Source of the DNA: Flavobacteriales bacterium
Lineage (GTDB): Bacteria > Bacteroidota > Bacteroidia > Flavobacteriales_D > Crocinitomicaceae
DNA: 38,865 bases
Assembly: GCA_015665275.1 (NCBI GenBank)
Contig: JADFAL010000065.1
Coordinates: 1 to 38,865, forward strand
Reading direction: 5' to 3'
Position 1 is the stretch's first letter; every line of letters begins with the position of its first letter. Below the pieces are notes generated by a model. That model was not told the origin of the DNA, did not search any database, and was given only the letters and a program-made list of their open reading frames with translations. This document shows positions 9,335 through 17,773 of this stretch, one piece after another. A program made the position numbers and the translations under genes.

Positions 9335-9389
9335 TAAAAAAGCCGGTCACTTTTGCACTTCGAGAACCTCAGTGCGCAATTAACCGGCT
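9335..9389 (-). terminator. terminator of the M1 peptidase gene with REP-like inner palindrome
   Basis: On the minus strand AGCCGGT (9389-9383) pairs with ACCGGCT (9347-9341), followed by a T-run (forward A-run 9335-9341). The loop contains the GCACT...AGTGC palindrome at 9355-9375, matching 18-19 of 20 bases with the loop of the terminator at 6014-6064. Confidence 0.75.
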
Positions 9390-9409
9390 AAATTGAATCT
9401 ATACTTGTA

Positions 9410-12034
9410 TTAATTCGATAGTGCTTGATATTTCTTCTGAACTGATTCGAAAGCAGCAATTTTCTTGCGCGTTTGATCAGCATAAACGGCATCGTCATTT
9501 TCTTCGTAGGCCGCCAACTCCTCATTCAACTCTACGATTGTTTTGGTAAAGTACTCGTTCAAGTAGTTTACGTTTTGAGGAATAAACATCTGCATATAAT
9601 ATCCTCCGCTTTCCAACGACTCCGCGTAAATTGGTAATGCTTTTTCTGCAACCGACGCATCATGATTAGCGATGTATAAGGTTGTCGCGTTGATAGCACC
9701 CAATCGGTCCCACCCTTGTAGCGTTGTTCCTGAAAGCGCATCTACGAAGAAATCCACTTTTTCCGAACCTCCATGCACAGCATACAATTGCAAAATTCCA
9801 AACAACATTTTCGAAGATTTCTCTCCTTCCAACTTCTGTGCTTCTGCCATTGCCAAATCCGGATCGATAGACGCCAAACCAGCCAACGCCTCTGTAACAA
9901 CACTGTACGAGCGATCGTTCATTACTGCATTTGCATAAATTTCCTTTCGTGCATCTTCGTCTTCCATCATCGTCTCCAACACCGTGATAGCACGAGCGCG
10001 AACGCTTGACTTCGGATCCATTTCCACCATACTCTTCACGATTTTAAGCGCCGCATCGGCGTTTTCACCCGTCAAAGAATTCACCTTGTCCAGCGCCAAT
10101 TCTCTGATATTCCAGAACTTGTCTTTCAACGCGTCCAAGACCATTTGTTCTGCTTCCGGAGTACTATCAAATCCAAGTTTCAATCCTGCTTTACGTGCAT
10201 GATATCGCTCTCCGTTGTAATACTGGAATCGGTACATTTCTGAAGGCTTGTCCACTACTTTCGTGTCGCCTAACATCATCTGCTGATTGTCGATGATATA
10301 TCCCTTCAAGGTTCCTTTGAATGGAATTCTGAACTCATTCTCCAAGGCATCCATCTCCACTTTATGAAGGTGTTTTCCTGAGTCATCGAATACCGCAATT
10401 TCCATTGGCAATCTGTAGATTGGACACAATTCTAAATCTTGCTTTTGATACGCCTGAATTACCAATTCTTGATTCTCACCGTCCGCAAATGGAATGAACA
10501 TCAAGTTTGGATGTCCTGACCCTAAGAACCATTGATCAAAGAACCAGTTTAAATCCTGACCGCTAATTTCTTCAAAGGACTGACGCAAGTGGTGAAACTC
10601 GGCCGCCTGAAATTTACGAGACTCCAAGTAATGATTCAATCCTGCGAAGAAAGCATCGTCACCTAGGTAATTGCGAAGCATGTGTAAGATTCGTCCTCCT
10701 TTATTATACGAGTGACCGTCAAACATCTGCTCTTTGTCTTCATAATCGAACCAAATTAGGTCGTGGTATCCTTGAATTCCAGCAGATTGATAGTATCCAT
10801 TTGCTTCTTGCTCTGCGTAGTAATCCGCTTCATCCAGTCCGTAACGGTGCTCATCCCACAAATACTGCGAGTAGTTCGCGAACGATTCGTTCAATGGAAG
10901 ATTGGACCACGACTCACAAGTCACCAAATCACCAAACCAGTGGTGGAACAATTCGTGTGCAATCGTTGATTGATCGTTTCCATCCAAAAGCTCGCGATCG
11001 TTACGGTACACGAAATCTCCGAAGATTACCGCGCCGGTATTCTCCATTGCTCCTGAAACGTAATCACGTGTTACAATTTGGTGGTATTTATCCCAAGGGT
11101 ATTCAACGCCTAACAACTCTGAGAAAAAACGAATCATTTCTGGAGTTTCTCCGAAGATGTCCTTGGCATACGGCGCCCACTCAGGCTCTACGTAGTAGTT
11201 TACTGCCATTTTCGATCCGTCCTGACGTGTATAGCTGTCTTCAATGATCTTAAATTCTCCAACGCCCATCATAAACAAATAGGGAGCATGCGCCAATTCT
11301 TGTTTCCAATGATCAACACGCATTCCGTTTGCAACTTTCTTGCTAGAAATCAATTTTCCGTTGGAAAGTGTTGTGTATTTGTCATCTACTTTGATGAAAA
11401 TTTCTTGTGTTGTTTTCGCGTTCGGTTGATCCACTGTTGGGAACCAAACAGAACTTGCTTCCGTTTCACCTTGGGTCCAAATTTGAGGCATTTTATTTGG
11501 CTCTTCTCCTGTTGGGTTGATGAAATACAATCCTTTATCAGAAGTAATGGCTGCGCTTCCCCCCTCTTCTCGTTCTTCAGGTTTCGCCAAGTAATCGATA
11601 ACGACTGTATACTTGTCATCTCGTGTATATGTCTTATCCAATGTGATGTTTAGAACATCTTCAGCGTATGAAAACTTTAATTCCTTTCCATTCAACTTCA
11701 CACTGTTAATGTCCATTCCTTTGGCATCAAGAATCAATGTGGAAGAAGGATAGAAGTGTGGTTTTGCCGTAATGGTAGCGACCCCATTCATTTGTGATTT
11801 CTCCCAAACAAAATCCACTTCCAGTTTGGTGTGAACTAAATCTGTAAGTAATGTTTCCGAAGCACGGTATATCGGACGTTGTGGATCAACCCAGTTGTCG
11901 TCAATTATTTCAACAGGTGGTTCCGGAGTAGAAGGAGCTACTACAACTTCTGCTTGTTCAGGTTGGTCTGTATCCTTTGGAGCTTTACATGCAAACAACA
12001 AGGAAACAATAAATAACCACAGTAATTTCTTCAT
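9410..12034 (-). CDS. M1-family zinc aminopeptidase lipoprotein
   Basis: An exported aminopeptidase that removes N-terminal residues from peptides. I take ATG 12034 as the start because it gives a clean lipoprotein signal (MKKLLWLFIVSLLFAC); an upstream in-frame ATG at 12058 adds eight charged residues before it. With this start the exopeptidase motif GAMEN is at 328-332, the zinc site HELFH at 360-364, and the third ligand Glu is 18 residues later (LPLNESFANY, E383). The C-terminal half (about 600-874) is alpha-helical and HEAT-like, as in other long M1 enzymes. At 874 residues it is full length. It is single, divergent from the biotin carrier gene, and ends in a clear terminator. Confidence 0.95.
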   Translation of the reverse strand: MKKLLWLFIVSLLFACKAPKDTDQPEQAEVVVAPSTPEPPVEIIDDNWVDPQRPIYRASETLLTDLVHTKLEVDFVWEKSQMNGVATITAKPHFYPSSTLILDAKGMDINSVKLNGKELKFSYAEDVLNITLDKTYTRDDKYTVVIDYLAKPEEREEGGSAAITSDKGLYFINPTGEEPNKMPQIWTQGETEASSVWFPTVDQPNAKTTQEIFIKVDDKYTTLSNGKLISSKKVANGMRVDHWKQELAHAPYLFMMGVGEFKIIEDSYTRQDGSKMAVNYYVEPEWAPYAKDIFGETPEMIRFFSELLGVEYPWDKYHQIVTRDYVSGAMENTGAVIFGDFVYRNDRELLDGNDQSTIAHELFHHWFGDLVTCESWSNLPLNESFANYSQYLWDEHRYGLDEADYYAEQEANGYYQSAGIQGYHDLIWFDYEDKEQMFDGHSYNKGGRILHMLRNYLGDDAFFAGLNHYLESRKFQAAEFHHLRQSFEEISGQDLNWFFDQWFLGSGHPNLMFIPFADGENQELVIQAYQKQDLELCPIYRLPMEIAVFDDSGKHLHKVEMDALENEFRIPFKGTLKGYIIDNQQMMLGDTKVVDKPSEMYRFQYYNGERYHARKAGLKLGFDSTPEAEQMVLDALKDKFWNIRELALDKVNSLTGENADAALKIVKSMVEMDPKSSVRARAITVLETMMEDEDARKEIYANAVMNDRSYSVVTEALAGLASIDPDLAMAEAQKLEGEKSSKMLFGILQLYAVHGGSEKVDFFVDALSGTTLQGWDRLGAINATTLYIANHDASVAEKALPIYAESLESGGYYMQMFIPQNVNYLNEYFTKTIVELNEELAAYEENDDAVYADQTRKKIAAFESVQKKYQALSN

Positions 12035-12142
12035 CTTTTCGAATTTGTATTCGCACAAATCTCAGTAATTAAATCCGATTCCAGTTCAATTTCTACAGCA
12101 TCGGAAGTGTATTCTATTATTTTTGTACGAAATACCGGATAA

Positions 12143-12610
12143 ATGGCAAACCGCACGTGGACGATTGATAATAAGGAAGTAGGCTTTTCTGAAGGCGCTG
12201 TAGTTCGTTGGGATACTAAGAAATACTTTTCACTGGAGTACAACGGCAAAACGTTCTTTGGCGAGGTTATGGAAGAAGCAACGGAAAGCAATCGCTTAAA
12301 GTTGAAAATAAATCACCGTGTATTTGAAGTTCAGAAAAAAGGGTCTCTAGACGACTTGATCAAAGCTATGGGACTTGATACCCCAAAAATCAAAAAGCTG
12401 AAAGAGCTTCAGGCCCCAATGCCGGGTCGAATTGTTAACGTTGCCGTTGCCATCGGGGATGAACTCAATGTTGGGGACGAAATCCTATCGCTCGAGGCTA
12501 TGAAAATGGAAAATGTTCTCAAGGCCGAGGGAATTGGTGTAGTAAAATCAATCAATATTGGAACTGACGATGTGGTTGATAAAGGCACTGTTCTTATCGA
12601 GTTTGAATAA
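12143..12610 (+). CDS. biotin/lipoyl-attachment carrier protein of an acyl-CoA carboxylase
   Basis: A 155-residue biotin carboxyl carrier protein. Residues about 85-155 form a biotinyl domain: APMPGRIV, then the site SLEAMKMENVLKAE with biotin expected on Lys121, then the terminal VVDKGTVLIEFE. It would carry carboxybiotin between the carboxylase and carboxyltransferase subunits of an acetyl-, propionyl- or methylcrotonyl-CoA carboxylase. The N-terminal 80 residues resemble the linker region of freestanding carriers in Bacteroidota. No other carboxylase subunit is adjacent, so the partner is encoded elsewhere. A TATTTTTG -7 element lies at 12118-12125, without a clear -33 box. Start ATG 12143. 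Confidence 0.9.
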   Translation: MANRTWTIDNKEVGFSEGAVVRWDTKKYFSLEYNGKTFFGEVMEEATESNRLKLKINHRVFEVQKKGSLDDLIKAMGLDTPKIKKLKELQAPMPGRIVNVAVAIGDELNVGDEILSLEAMKMENVLKAEGIGVVKSINIGTDDVVDKGTVLIEFE

Positions 12611-12656
12611 GCTCAGAATTTAACATCTCTACATTTTTGCGTAACTTCGGTTTCGC

Positions 12657-13613
12657 GTGAAACAAACCCTAGAAAGCACTCAATTTACAACCCTTAAAAC
12701 TGGAATATTAAAGCACTTGCTGTATTCCGAGGTTTTTGCTCACCCCTTAAATCAGGACGAATTGATTCGGTTTTCCAGTTCGGAAGCTGACATTTCTTAT
12801 CAAGAGCTTCATGAAGTTTTGAATGATTTAAAATCAGACGGATTGATATTGCTTCAAGACAATCATGCCTGCCTCTTTGAGTTGGAAGACAAAATAGAAC
12901 GACGTGCTGCTGCGGCAAAACGTGCGGACAATTTGTTTGATCGGGCCATTCGTGTCTCAAGGTTCATTCAAAAATTTCCATTTATTCAGGGCGTGGGAAT
13001 CTCTGGTTCACTATCGAAGGGTATTCTCCACGATGACGGCGATTTTGATTTTTTCATCATTGTAAAACCGAATCGTGTTTGGGTGGCAAGAACGCTGTTG
13101 ATACTTTACAAAAAGATCTTCCTCCTCAATTCTAGAAAATACTTCTGTGTCAATTATTTCATTGATAGCGATCATTTGGAAATTGAAGAAAAAAATCGTT
13201 TTACTGCTGTGGAAGTAGCTACACTGATACCAACTTGCGGCGCTATTTTTGACAATTTCTATCTGGCCAACACCTGGGTCAACGATTTCTTTCCGGGCCA
13301 AGCGAGAACAGAATTTGAAACTGTCATCTGTAAAAAACCACTTTGGAGTAAAATTCTTCAAGGTATATTCTCCGGGCGCTTTGGCAATTGGGCCGACAAT
13401 CGCACGATGAAAATCACGCTAAATCGTTGGAAGGAGAAATTCAGGGATTTTGATGAGGCGAAGTTTGAACTAACCATGAAGTCGCGGAGATATGTGTCCA
13501 AGCATCACCCCAATGACTTTCAAAACAAGGTTCTCAGCAGATACGAGGAGCTAAGAAATATATTTATTGAACAGCACTCTGAAGGATTGCAAAAACAAGG
13601 AATTGAACTGTGA
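12657..13613 (+). CDS. winged-helix plus minimal nucleotidyltransferase protein
   Basis: A 318-residue protein. Residues about 15-75 look like a winged helix (ILKHLLYSEVFAHPLNQDELI, then YQELHEVLNDLKSDGLILL). Residues 113-135 hold the polymerase-beta-type nucleotidyltransferase signature: GSLSKG at 117-122 followed by GDFDFF with Asp129 and Asp131, the usual metal-binding pair. The protein would transfer a nucleoside monophosphate to an unknown acceptor. Start GTG 12657; the 46-bp gap from the biotin carrier leaves room for little else. Its stop overlaps the GTG of the next radical SAM gene by 4 bp (GTGA), so the two are translationally coupled and probably act in one pathway. No HEPN partner is present, so I do not call it a toxin-antitoxin gene. 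Confidence 0.78.
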   Translation: MKQTLESTQFTTLKTGILKHLLYSEVFAHPLNQDELIRFSSSEADISYQELHEVLNDLKSDGLILLQDNHACLFELEDKIERRAAAAKRADNLFDRAIRVSRFIQKFPFIQGVGISGSLSKGILHDDGDFDFFIIVKPNRVWVARTLLILYKKIFLLNSRKYFCVNYFIDSDHLEIEEKNRFTAVEVATLIPTCGAIFDNFYLANTWVNDFFPGQARTEFETVICKKPLWSKILQGIFSGRFGNWADNRTMKITLNRWKEKFRDFDEAKFELTMKSRRYVSKHHPNDFQNKVLSRYEELRNIFIEQHSEGLQKQGIEL

Positions 13614-15031
13614 ATATTTTTGTCACGCATAGCTATTTCTATCAGTTGGATTCAAAACAATGGATCAACAAAACACCGTATCCTCCTTTGGCTACCATTA
13701 CAGCTTTGGCACATTTAGAAGCCAACGGTTTTCCAGCAGATTTCTACGATGTAGCATTGGATTCTTCTCCTAAATTATGTGAGGAAAAAATAGCCAAAAT
13801 GTCTCCTGACGTGGTTGTTATTTATGAGGATGGATTTAACTACCTCACCAAGATGTGCTTGACCAACATGCGCCATGCTTGCTTTGATATCATCGCTTCT
13901 GCAAAATCCAAAGGTGCTACCGTTATTGTATCCAGCTCGGATTCCACTGATCATTGGGAATTGTATCATGAGAAGGGTGCTGACATCATTATTCATGGCG
14001 AGGGTGAACACTCTCTTTTGGAAGTTATTCAAAAACTGAAATCAAAAGAGAGCGTTTCTGTCGTAAATGGTATCAGTTCGATTACGAATGATAAACCAAT
14101 TAAACATGCTCCGCGAACCAACGAAAGGGATTTGGATGTGTTTGCGCAAGCTAAATGGGAGGTAATTGATTTGGAAGCTTATCGATCCATTTGGAATCAG
14201 GGAAAGTTTCCATTTACGCTAAACATTAGTACGACCAGAGGTTGTCCGTTCAAATGCAATTGGTGTGCAAAACCAATTTACGGCAATCGATACAATTCGC
14301 GATCTCCAGAACGCGTAGTTCAGGAAATGAAAGTGCTTCAAGAAAAATGTGGTGTCAAGCATTTCTGGATCACAGATGACATCTTCGGATTAAAGCCGGG
14401 TTGGGTGACGAAATTCAATGAACACGTTCAGGAAACTGGATTGAAAATGCACTACAAAATTCAAAGCCGTGCCGATTTGTTGCTGCAGGATAAAACGATT
14501 GACGAATTGGCGGCATCGGGCTTAGAAGAAGTTTGGATTGGTGCTGAAAGCGGATCTCAGAAAATCCTCGATGCTATGGATAAGGGAATTACGTTGGATC
14601 AAATCCGAAAAAGCACGAACTTGCTTCAGGAAAAGGGTGTTCGTGTTGCGTATTTCTTGCAGTTTGGATACCTCGATGAAACGAAAGAAGATGTTCAATT
14701 GACCTTGAATATGGTTCGTGAAAACTCTCCTGATGATATTGGTATCTCGGTTTCGTATCCACTCCCAGGAACGAAATTTTACGATATGGTAAAATCCCAA
14801 ATGGGAGATAAATCGAACTGGGAAGATTCCGACGATTTGGACCTTATGTTTGAAGGAACTTTTTCTCCGGACTACTACCGAGCTTTACAGCGTTTTGTGC
14901 ATCACCGTTTCCGAATGAAACAAGGATTGCACAAGCTGTTTGGAGGACGCTCATATGTCTCTTGGCGCTATGTAATGCTCATTCCGTATAATTGGTTCAA
15001 AGCAACATCACTCAAAAGAAAGTTAGGATAA
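13610..15031 (+). CDS. B12-binding-domain radical SAM protein 1
   Basis: A 473-residue protein with a Rossmann-like cobalamin-binding-type domain (about 25-160, including the family's HGEGE at 129-133) and a radical SAM domain (about 203-400). The [4Fe-4S] cysteines are C212, C216 and C219 (GCPFKCNWC). WIGAESGSQKILDAMDKG is a further hallmark of this class. I see no DxHxxG motif, so cobalamin, if bound, would be base-off without a His ligand, as is common here. Members methylate or rearrange unactivated carbon in lipids, sugars and antibiotics; the substrate is unknown. Start GTG 13610 overlaps the previous stop, and its TAA overlaps the next ATG (TAATG), so three genes are tightly coupled. 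Confidence 0.9.
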   Translation: MNIFVTHSYFYQLDSKQWINKTPYPPLATITALAHLEANGFPADFYDVALDSSPKLCEEKIAKMSPDVVVIYEDGFNYLTKMCLTNMRHACFDIIASAKSKGATVIVSSSDSTDHWELYHEKGADIIIHGEGEHSLLEVIQKLKSKESVSVVNGISSITNDKPIKHAPRTNERDLDVFAQAKWEVIDLEAYRSIWNQGKFPFTLNISTTRGCPFKCNWCAKPIYGNRYNSRSPERVVQEMKVLQEKCGVKHFWITDDIFGLKPGWVTKFNEHVQETGLKMHYKIQSRADLLLQDKTIDELAASGLEEVWIGAESGSQKILDAMDKGITLDQIRKSTNLLQEKGVRVAYFLQFGYLDETKEDVQLTLNMVRENSPDDIGISVSYPLPGTKFYDMVKSQMGDKSNWEDSDDLDLMFEGTFSPDYYRALQRFVHHRFRMKQGLHKLFGGRSYVSWRYVMLIPYNWFKATSLKRKLG

Positions 15032-15795
15032 TGGAAGAGTTTGATCACGTAGCGAGCACCTATGATGAGACCTTTACAAATAGTTGTGTTGGTGAGGCGC
15101 AGCGCGAACAAGTTTGGAAATACATTGATAAACACATCAATAAATTTCAAAATGTACTTGAAGTAAACTGCGGTACGGGAGAAGATGCTCATCGTTGGGA
15201 TTTTCGTAAGAAGGGCGTCGTTGCAACTGATATTTCCCCAGAGATGATTCAAATCGCAGAATCGAAATATCCTGAACTTCATTTTCGTGTTCTTGACGTC
15301 AACCAACTTTGCAGCTACGATAACACCTTCGATACCTTGTTTTCTAACTTTGGTGGACTCAACTGCCTTTCCCCGATGGAATTGCAAAGATTCTTCGCGA
15401 ACGCCTACGATGAATTAGATAAAAAGGGACATTTGGTTATTGTTCTGATGGGTAAGAAATGCGTTTGGGAACGGTTTTATTTTGGTTTCCGGGCGAAATT
15501 CAAAAAGGCCGGAAGACGAAACACCAAGGAATGTGTGAATGTTCATGTTGAAGGGGAAACGGTAAAGACGTGGTATTACGATCCAAATGAAATTAAACAA
15601 ATGTCGAACGAACACTTTGAATTGGTTAAGCAAAAGCCGATTGGATTGTTCATTCCACCGTCATATCTGGCTCCAAAATTCGAGAGGCGCAAGCGCATGT
15701 TTGCCTTTTTGAAGTGGTTAGATGGTATTTTTTCGCATTCAGGGTTGAGTAATAATGCAGACCATTTTTTGATGATACTGAAGAAGCGGGCTTAG
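15031..15795 (+). CDS. class I SAM-dependent methyltransferase 1
   Basis: A 254-residue methyltransferase of the UbiE/Methyltransf_11-25 type. SAM-binding motif I is VLEVNCGTG (about 42-50); an acidic Asp (VATDISPEMI) follows at the end of the next strand, then FDTLFSNFGGLNCL for motif IV. The N-terminus EEFDHVASTYDETF is typical of small-molecule methyltransferases in natural-product and glycan clusters. I chose ATG 15031, which overlaps the stop of the radical SAM gene by one base, over an in-frame ATG at 14992 that lies deep inside that gene. The acceptor is unknown. Pairing with a radical SAM gene recurs twice more in this locus. Confidence 0.88.
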   Translation: MEEFDHVASTYDETFTNSCVGEAQREQVWKYIDKHINKFQNVLEVNCGTGEDAHRWDFRKKGVVATDISPEMIQIAESKYPELHFRVLDVNQLCSYDNTFDTLFSNFGGLNCLSPMELQRFFANAYDELDKKGHLVIVLMGKKCVWERFYFGFRAKFKKAGRRNTKECVNVHVEGETVKTWYYDPNEIKQMSNEHFELVKQKPIGLFIPPSYLAPKFERRKRMFAFLKWLDGIFSHSGLSNNADHFLMILKKRA

Positions 15796-15881
15796 AGGAT
15801 TGAGAGGTAATTAGCGATTGAGTCTTTGGTGAGGACTGTAATTTTTCGGTACGGAATTAAACAGTGTAACCATTATGCTAT

Positions 15882-15897
15882 TTAGCCATTTGGCTAA
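15882..15897. promoter_or_regulatory. palindrome upstream of the ArsR-type regulator, possible operator
   Basis: Perfect inverted repeat TTAGCCA-TT-TGGCTAA, 77 bp before the regulator start codon in a 178-bp gap. ArsR/SmtB dimers bind such short AT-rich inverted repeats near their own promoters. A partial -7 element (TAACTTTT, 15927-15934) lies just downstream. The palindrome could equally be part of a weak terminator for the preceding gene, but no T-run follows directly. Confidence 0.4.
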
Positions 15898-15973
15898 TTA
15901 ACACATCACTTTTTTATTGTAATTGCTAACTTTTTTGTCTATTTTATTTAAAATAACCTAACACTAAATCATT

Positions 15974-16345
15974 ATGGCATCAATCCAAAGAATCGGATTT
16001 ACTCGATACCAAAACGACGTATCCAAAATTTTCAAAGCGCTCGGACATCCGGCAAGAATAGCGATCATTGATAAACTAATCGCTCATGAAAGAATTATGT
16101 GTAAAGAGTTGGCAATTGACTTGCAACTAACCTTACCTACCATTAGCAGACATCTTCAAGTACTTGCTGCGTCTGGACTTATTGGCTACGAGAAAATTTC
16201 AAATGTTTCGTATTACGTAGTCAATCCCGAATTGGTAAAAAAAGCAAAAGAAGCCCTAGAATCTTTTCATTCAGAAGCAGAAAATCACCCAGTCAATTAT
16301 CGCAATGTCATCTTTAGTGAACAGCCTTTTCAGGATAGTTTTTAG
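15974..16345 (+). CDS. ArsR/SmtB-type winged-helix transcriptional regulator
   Basis: A 123-residue DNA-binding protein. Residues about 15-95 form the ArsR fold: VSKIFKALGHPARIAIIDKL, then the recognition region CKELAIDLQLTLPTISRHLQVLAASGLI and the wing IGYEKISNVSYYVVNP. It lacks the ELCVCDL-type metal site of classical ArsR; a single Cys in the IMCKEL segment is the only hint of one. The last 25 residues are unlike the family. It lies between two radical SAM/methyltransferase pairs in the same direction, so a role in controlling this locus is likely but unproven. Start ATG 15974. A palindrome at 15882-15897 may be its operator. Confidence 0.88.
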   Translation: MASIQRIGFTRYQNDVSKIFKALGHPARIAIIDKLIAHERIMCKELAIDLQLTLPTISRHLQVLAASGLIGYEKISNVSYYVVNPELVKKAKEALESFHSEAENHPVNYRNVIFSEQPFQDSF

Positions 16346-16359
16346 CATTTGTGTACCTT

Positions 16360-16367
16360 TAATTTTG
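16360..16367 (+). promoter_or_regulatory. probable -7 element of radical SAM gene 2
   Basis: TAATTTTG matches the Bacteroidota -7 consensus TAnnTTTG exactly, 22 bp before the ATG at 16390. No TTG stands at the proper distance upstream, so the -33 box is weak or absent. It would let this gene be transcribed apart from the regulator. Confidence 0.4.
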
Positions 16368-16389
16368 TGCAAAAAAGCAGAATGCTCCT

Positions 16390-17739
16390 ATGAAAATTGT
16401 CTTAACCCACGCATACTTTATCCAAAAGGATGTCAAGGAGCAAAAAATTATGCGGCCTTATCCAACTCTGGGGTTGCTGTATATCAGTGCGTTTCTAAAA
16501 GAACAGCAAAAGAATGTGACGCTAGTTGATAGTACCTTTTCAACGATTTCAGATTGGCGAAAACAAGTTCTTACTGAACAACCCGGCATTGTGGCATTTT
16601 ACACGAACCTCATGACTAAAGTTGAGGTATTACGACAGCTACAATTTTTAAAGAGCGTACTGCCTCACACGACTTTCATTGTAGGAGGGCCAGATGTCAC
16701 CTATAACAAAGAGAATTATCTCGACGCCGGATTCGATTTTGTAGTATTTGGAGAGGGAGAACAAACCATGTTAGAATTGGTAGAAACTCTCGAATCAAAA
16801 GGAAATTTATCTGACGTGCCGGGTATTTCATTCATGAAAGACGGGAAACTTCAAGAGAACGAGGCACGAGTTAAAATCAAGGAATTGCCATCGCTACCCT
16901 TTCCTGATAGAGGCGCAATTCCCTTCGAAAAGTACCTAGACGTTTGGCAAGAATACCATGGAAAGCGAACGGCCAACATTAGCACACAACGTGGCTGTCC
17001 GTACACATGTAAATGGTGTAGTACCGCCGTTTATGGGCAGAGTTACAGAAGGAACGACCCGGCCAGAGTGGTAGCCGAAATTCTGCATTTGAAAGAAGAT
17101 TTCGGAGTAGAGGCGCTTTGGTTTGTAGACGATGTTTTTACCGTAAGTCATAAGTGGTTGGCAAACTTACACGCGGAATTCAAAAAGCATGATCTAACAA
17201 TTGCATTTGAAATTATAACTCGCGCGGAAAGACTGAACGAAGCCGTTCTTCAACAACTGAAAGAAATGGGATGTTTCCGAATTTGGATCGGCGCCGAAAG
17301 CGGATCGCAACGAATAATTGATAAAATGGATCGCCGAGTGAAATTAGAAACTGTTCAGGAAATGATGCAGTTGACCCAAAAAATGGGCATGGAGGCCGGA
17401 ACATTTATTATGGTTGGATATCCGGGTGAAACCCACGATGACATCAAAGCTACGATGGATCACATTGAAGGCTGTAATCCAGATTTACTGACCATCACGC
17501 GTGCTTATCCAATTAAAGGAACAGCGTTATACACGGAAATTGAAAACGAAATTACCGTGAAACCCGATTGGAATTCCAGCACGGATCGCGATATTCGATT
17601 CAAACTACCGTATTCGGATGCTTACTACGAAAATGCAATCCGATATCTAGTGAACGGATGGCAAGCGCACAAGAACAAATCACTGAAAAACAAAGTGAAG
17701 AGCAAAGTGGCGTATCAGATGATGCGCGTTGGGAGATAA
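16390..17739 (+). CDS. B12-binding-domain radical SAM protein 2
   Basis: A 449-residue protein with the same layout as the gene at 13610. The cobalamin-binding-type domain is at about 5-140 (FIVGGPDVTYNKENYLD, then VVFGEGEQTMLEL), the radical SAM domain at about 195-390 with C203, C207 and C210 (RGCPYTCKWC). Shared blocks such as FRIWIGAESGSQRIIDKMDR show that the two are paralogues, well diverged. No DxHxxG is visible. The PYPTLGLLYISAFLKEQ start resembles enzymes acting on lipid- or sugar-linked substrates. Its exact reaction cannot be told from sequence. The methyltransferase at 17774 follows after 34 bp. Confidence 0.9.
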   Translation: MKIVLTHAYFIQKDVKEQKIMRPYPTLGLLYISAFLKEQQKNVTLVDSTFSTISDWRKQVLTEQPGIVAFYTNLMTKVEVLRQLQFLKSVLPHTTFIVGGPDVTYNKENYLDAGFDFVVFGEGEQTMLELVETLESKGNLSDVPGISFMKDGKLQENEARVKIKELPSLPFPDRGAIPFEKYLDVWQEYHGKRTANISTQRGCPYTCKWCSTAVYGQSYRRNDPARVVAEILHLKEDFGVEALWFVDDVFTVSHKWLANLHAEFKKHDLTIAFEIITRAERLNEAVLQQLKEMGCFRIWIGAESGSQRIIDKMDRRVKLETVQEMMQLTQKMGMEAGTFIMVGYPGETHDDIKATMDHIEGCNPDLLTITRAYPIKGTALYTEIENEITVKPDWNSSTDRDIRFKLPYSDAYYENAIRYLVNGWQAHKNKSLKNKVKSKVAYQMMRVGR

Positions 17740-17773
17740 TCTTCAAATTGGACGGATTTCGTAACTTCCCGCC

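Noticed and set aside
10801-11247. 148-codon frame on the plus strand
   Set aside because: It is antisense to the catalytic part of the M1 peptidase gene.
12657-13613. MNT/HEPN toxin-antitoxin system
   Set aside because: No HEPN partner is adjacent, the protein is longer than MNT antitoxins and it is coupled to a radical SAM gene.
14992-15030. Earlier ATG for methyltransferase 1
   Set aside because: It would extend 39 bp into the radical SAM gene and adds residues not typical of the family; ATG 15031 sits at a TAATG junction.
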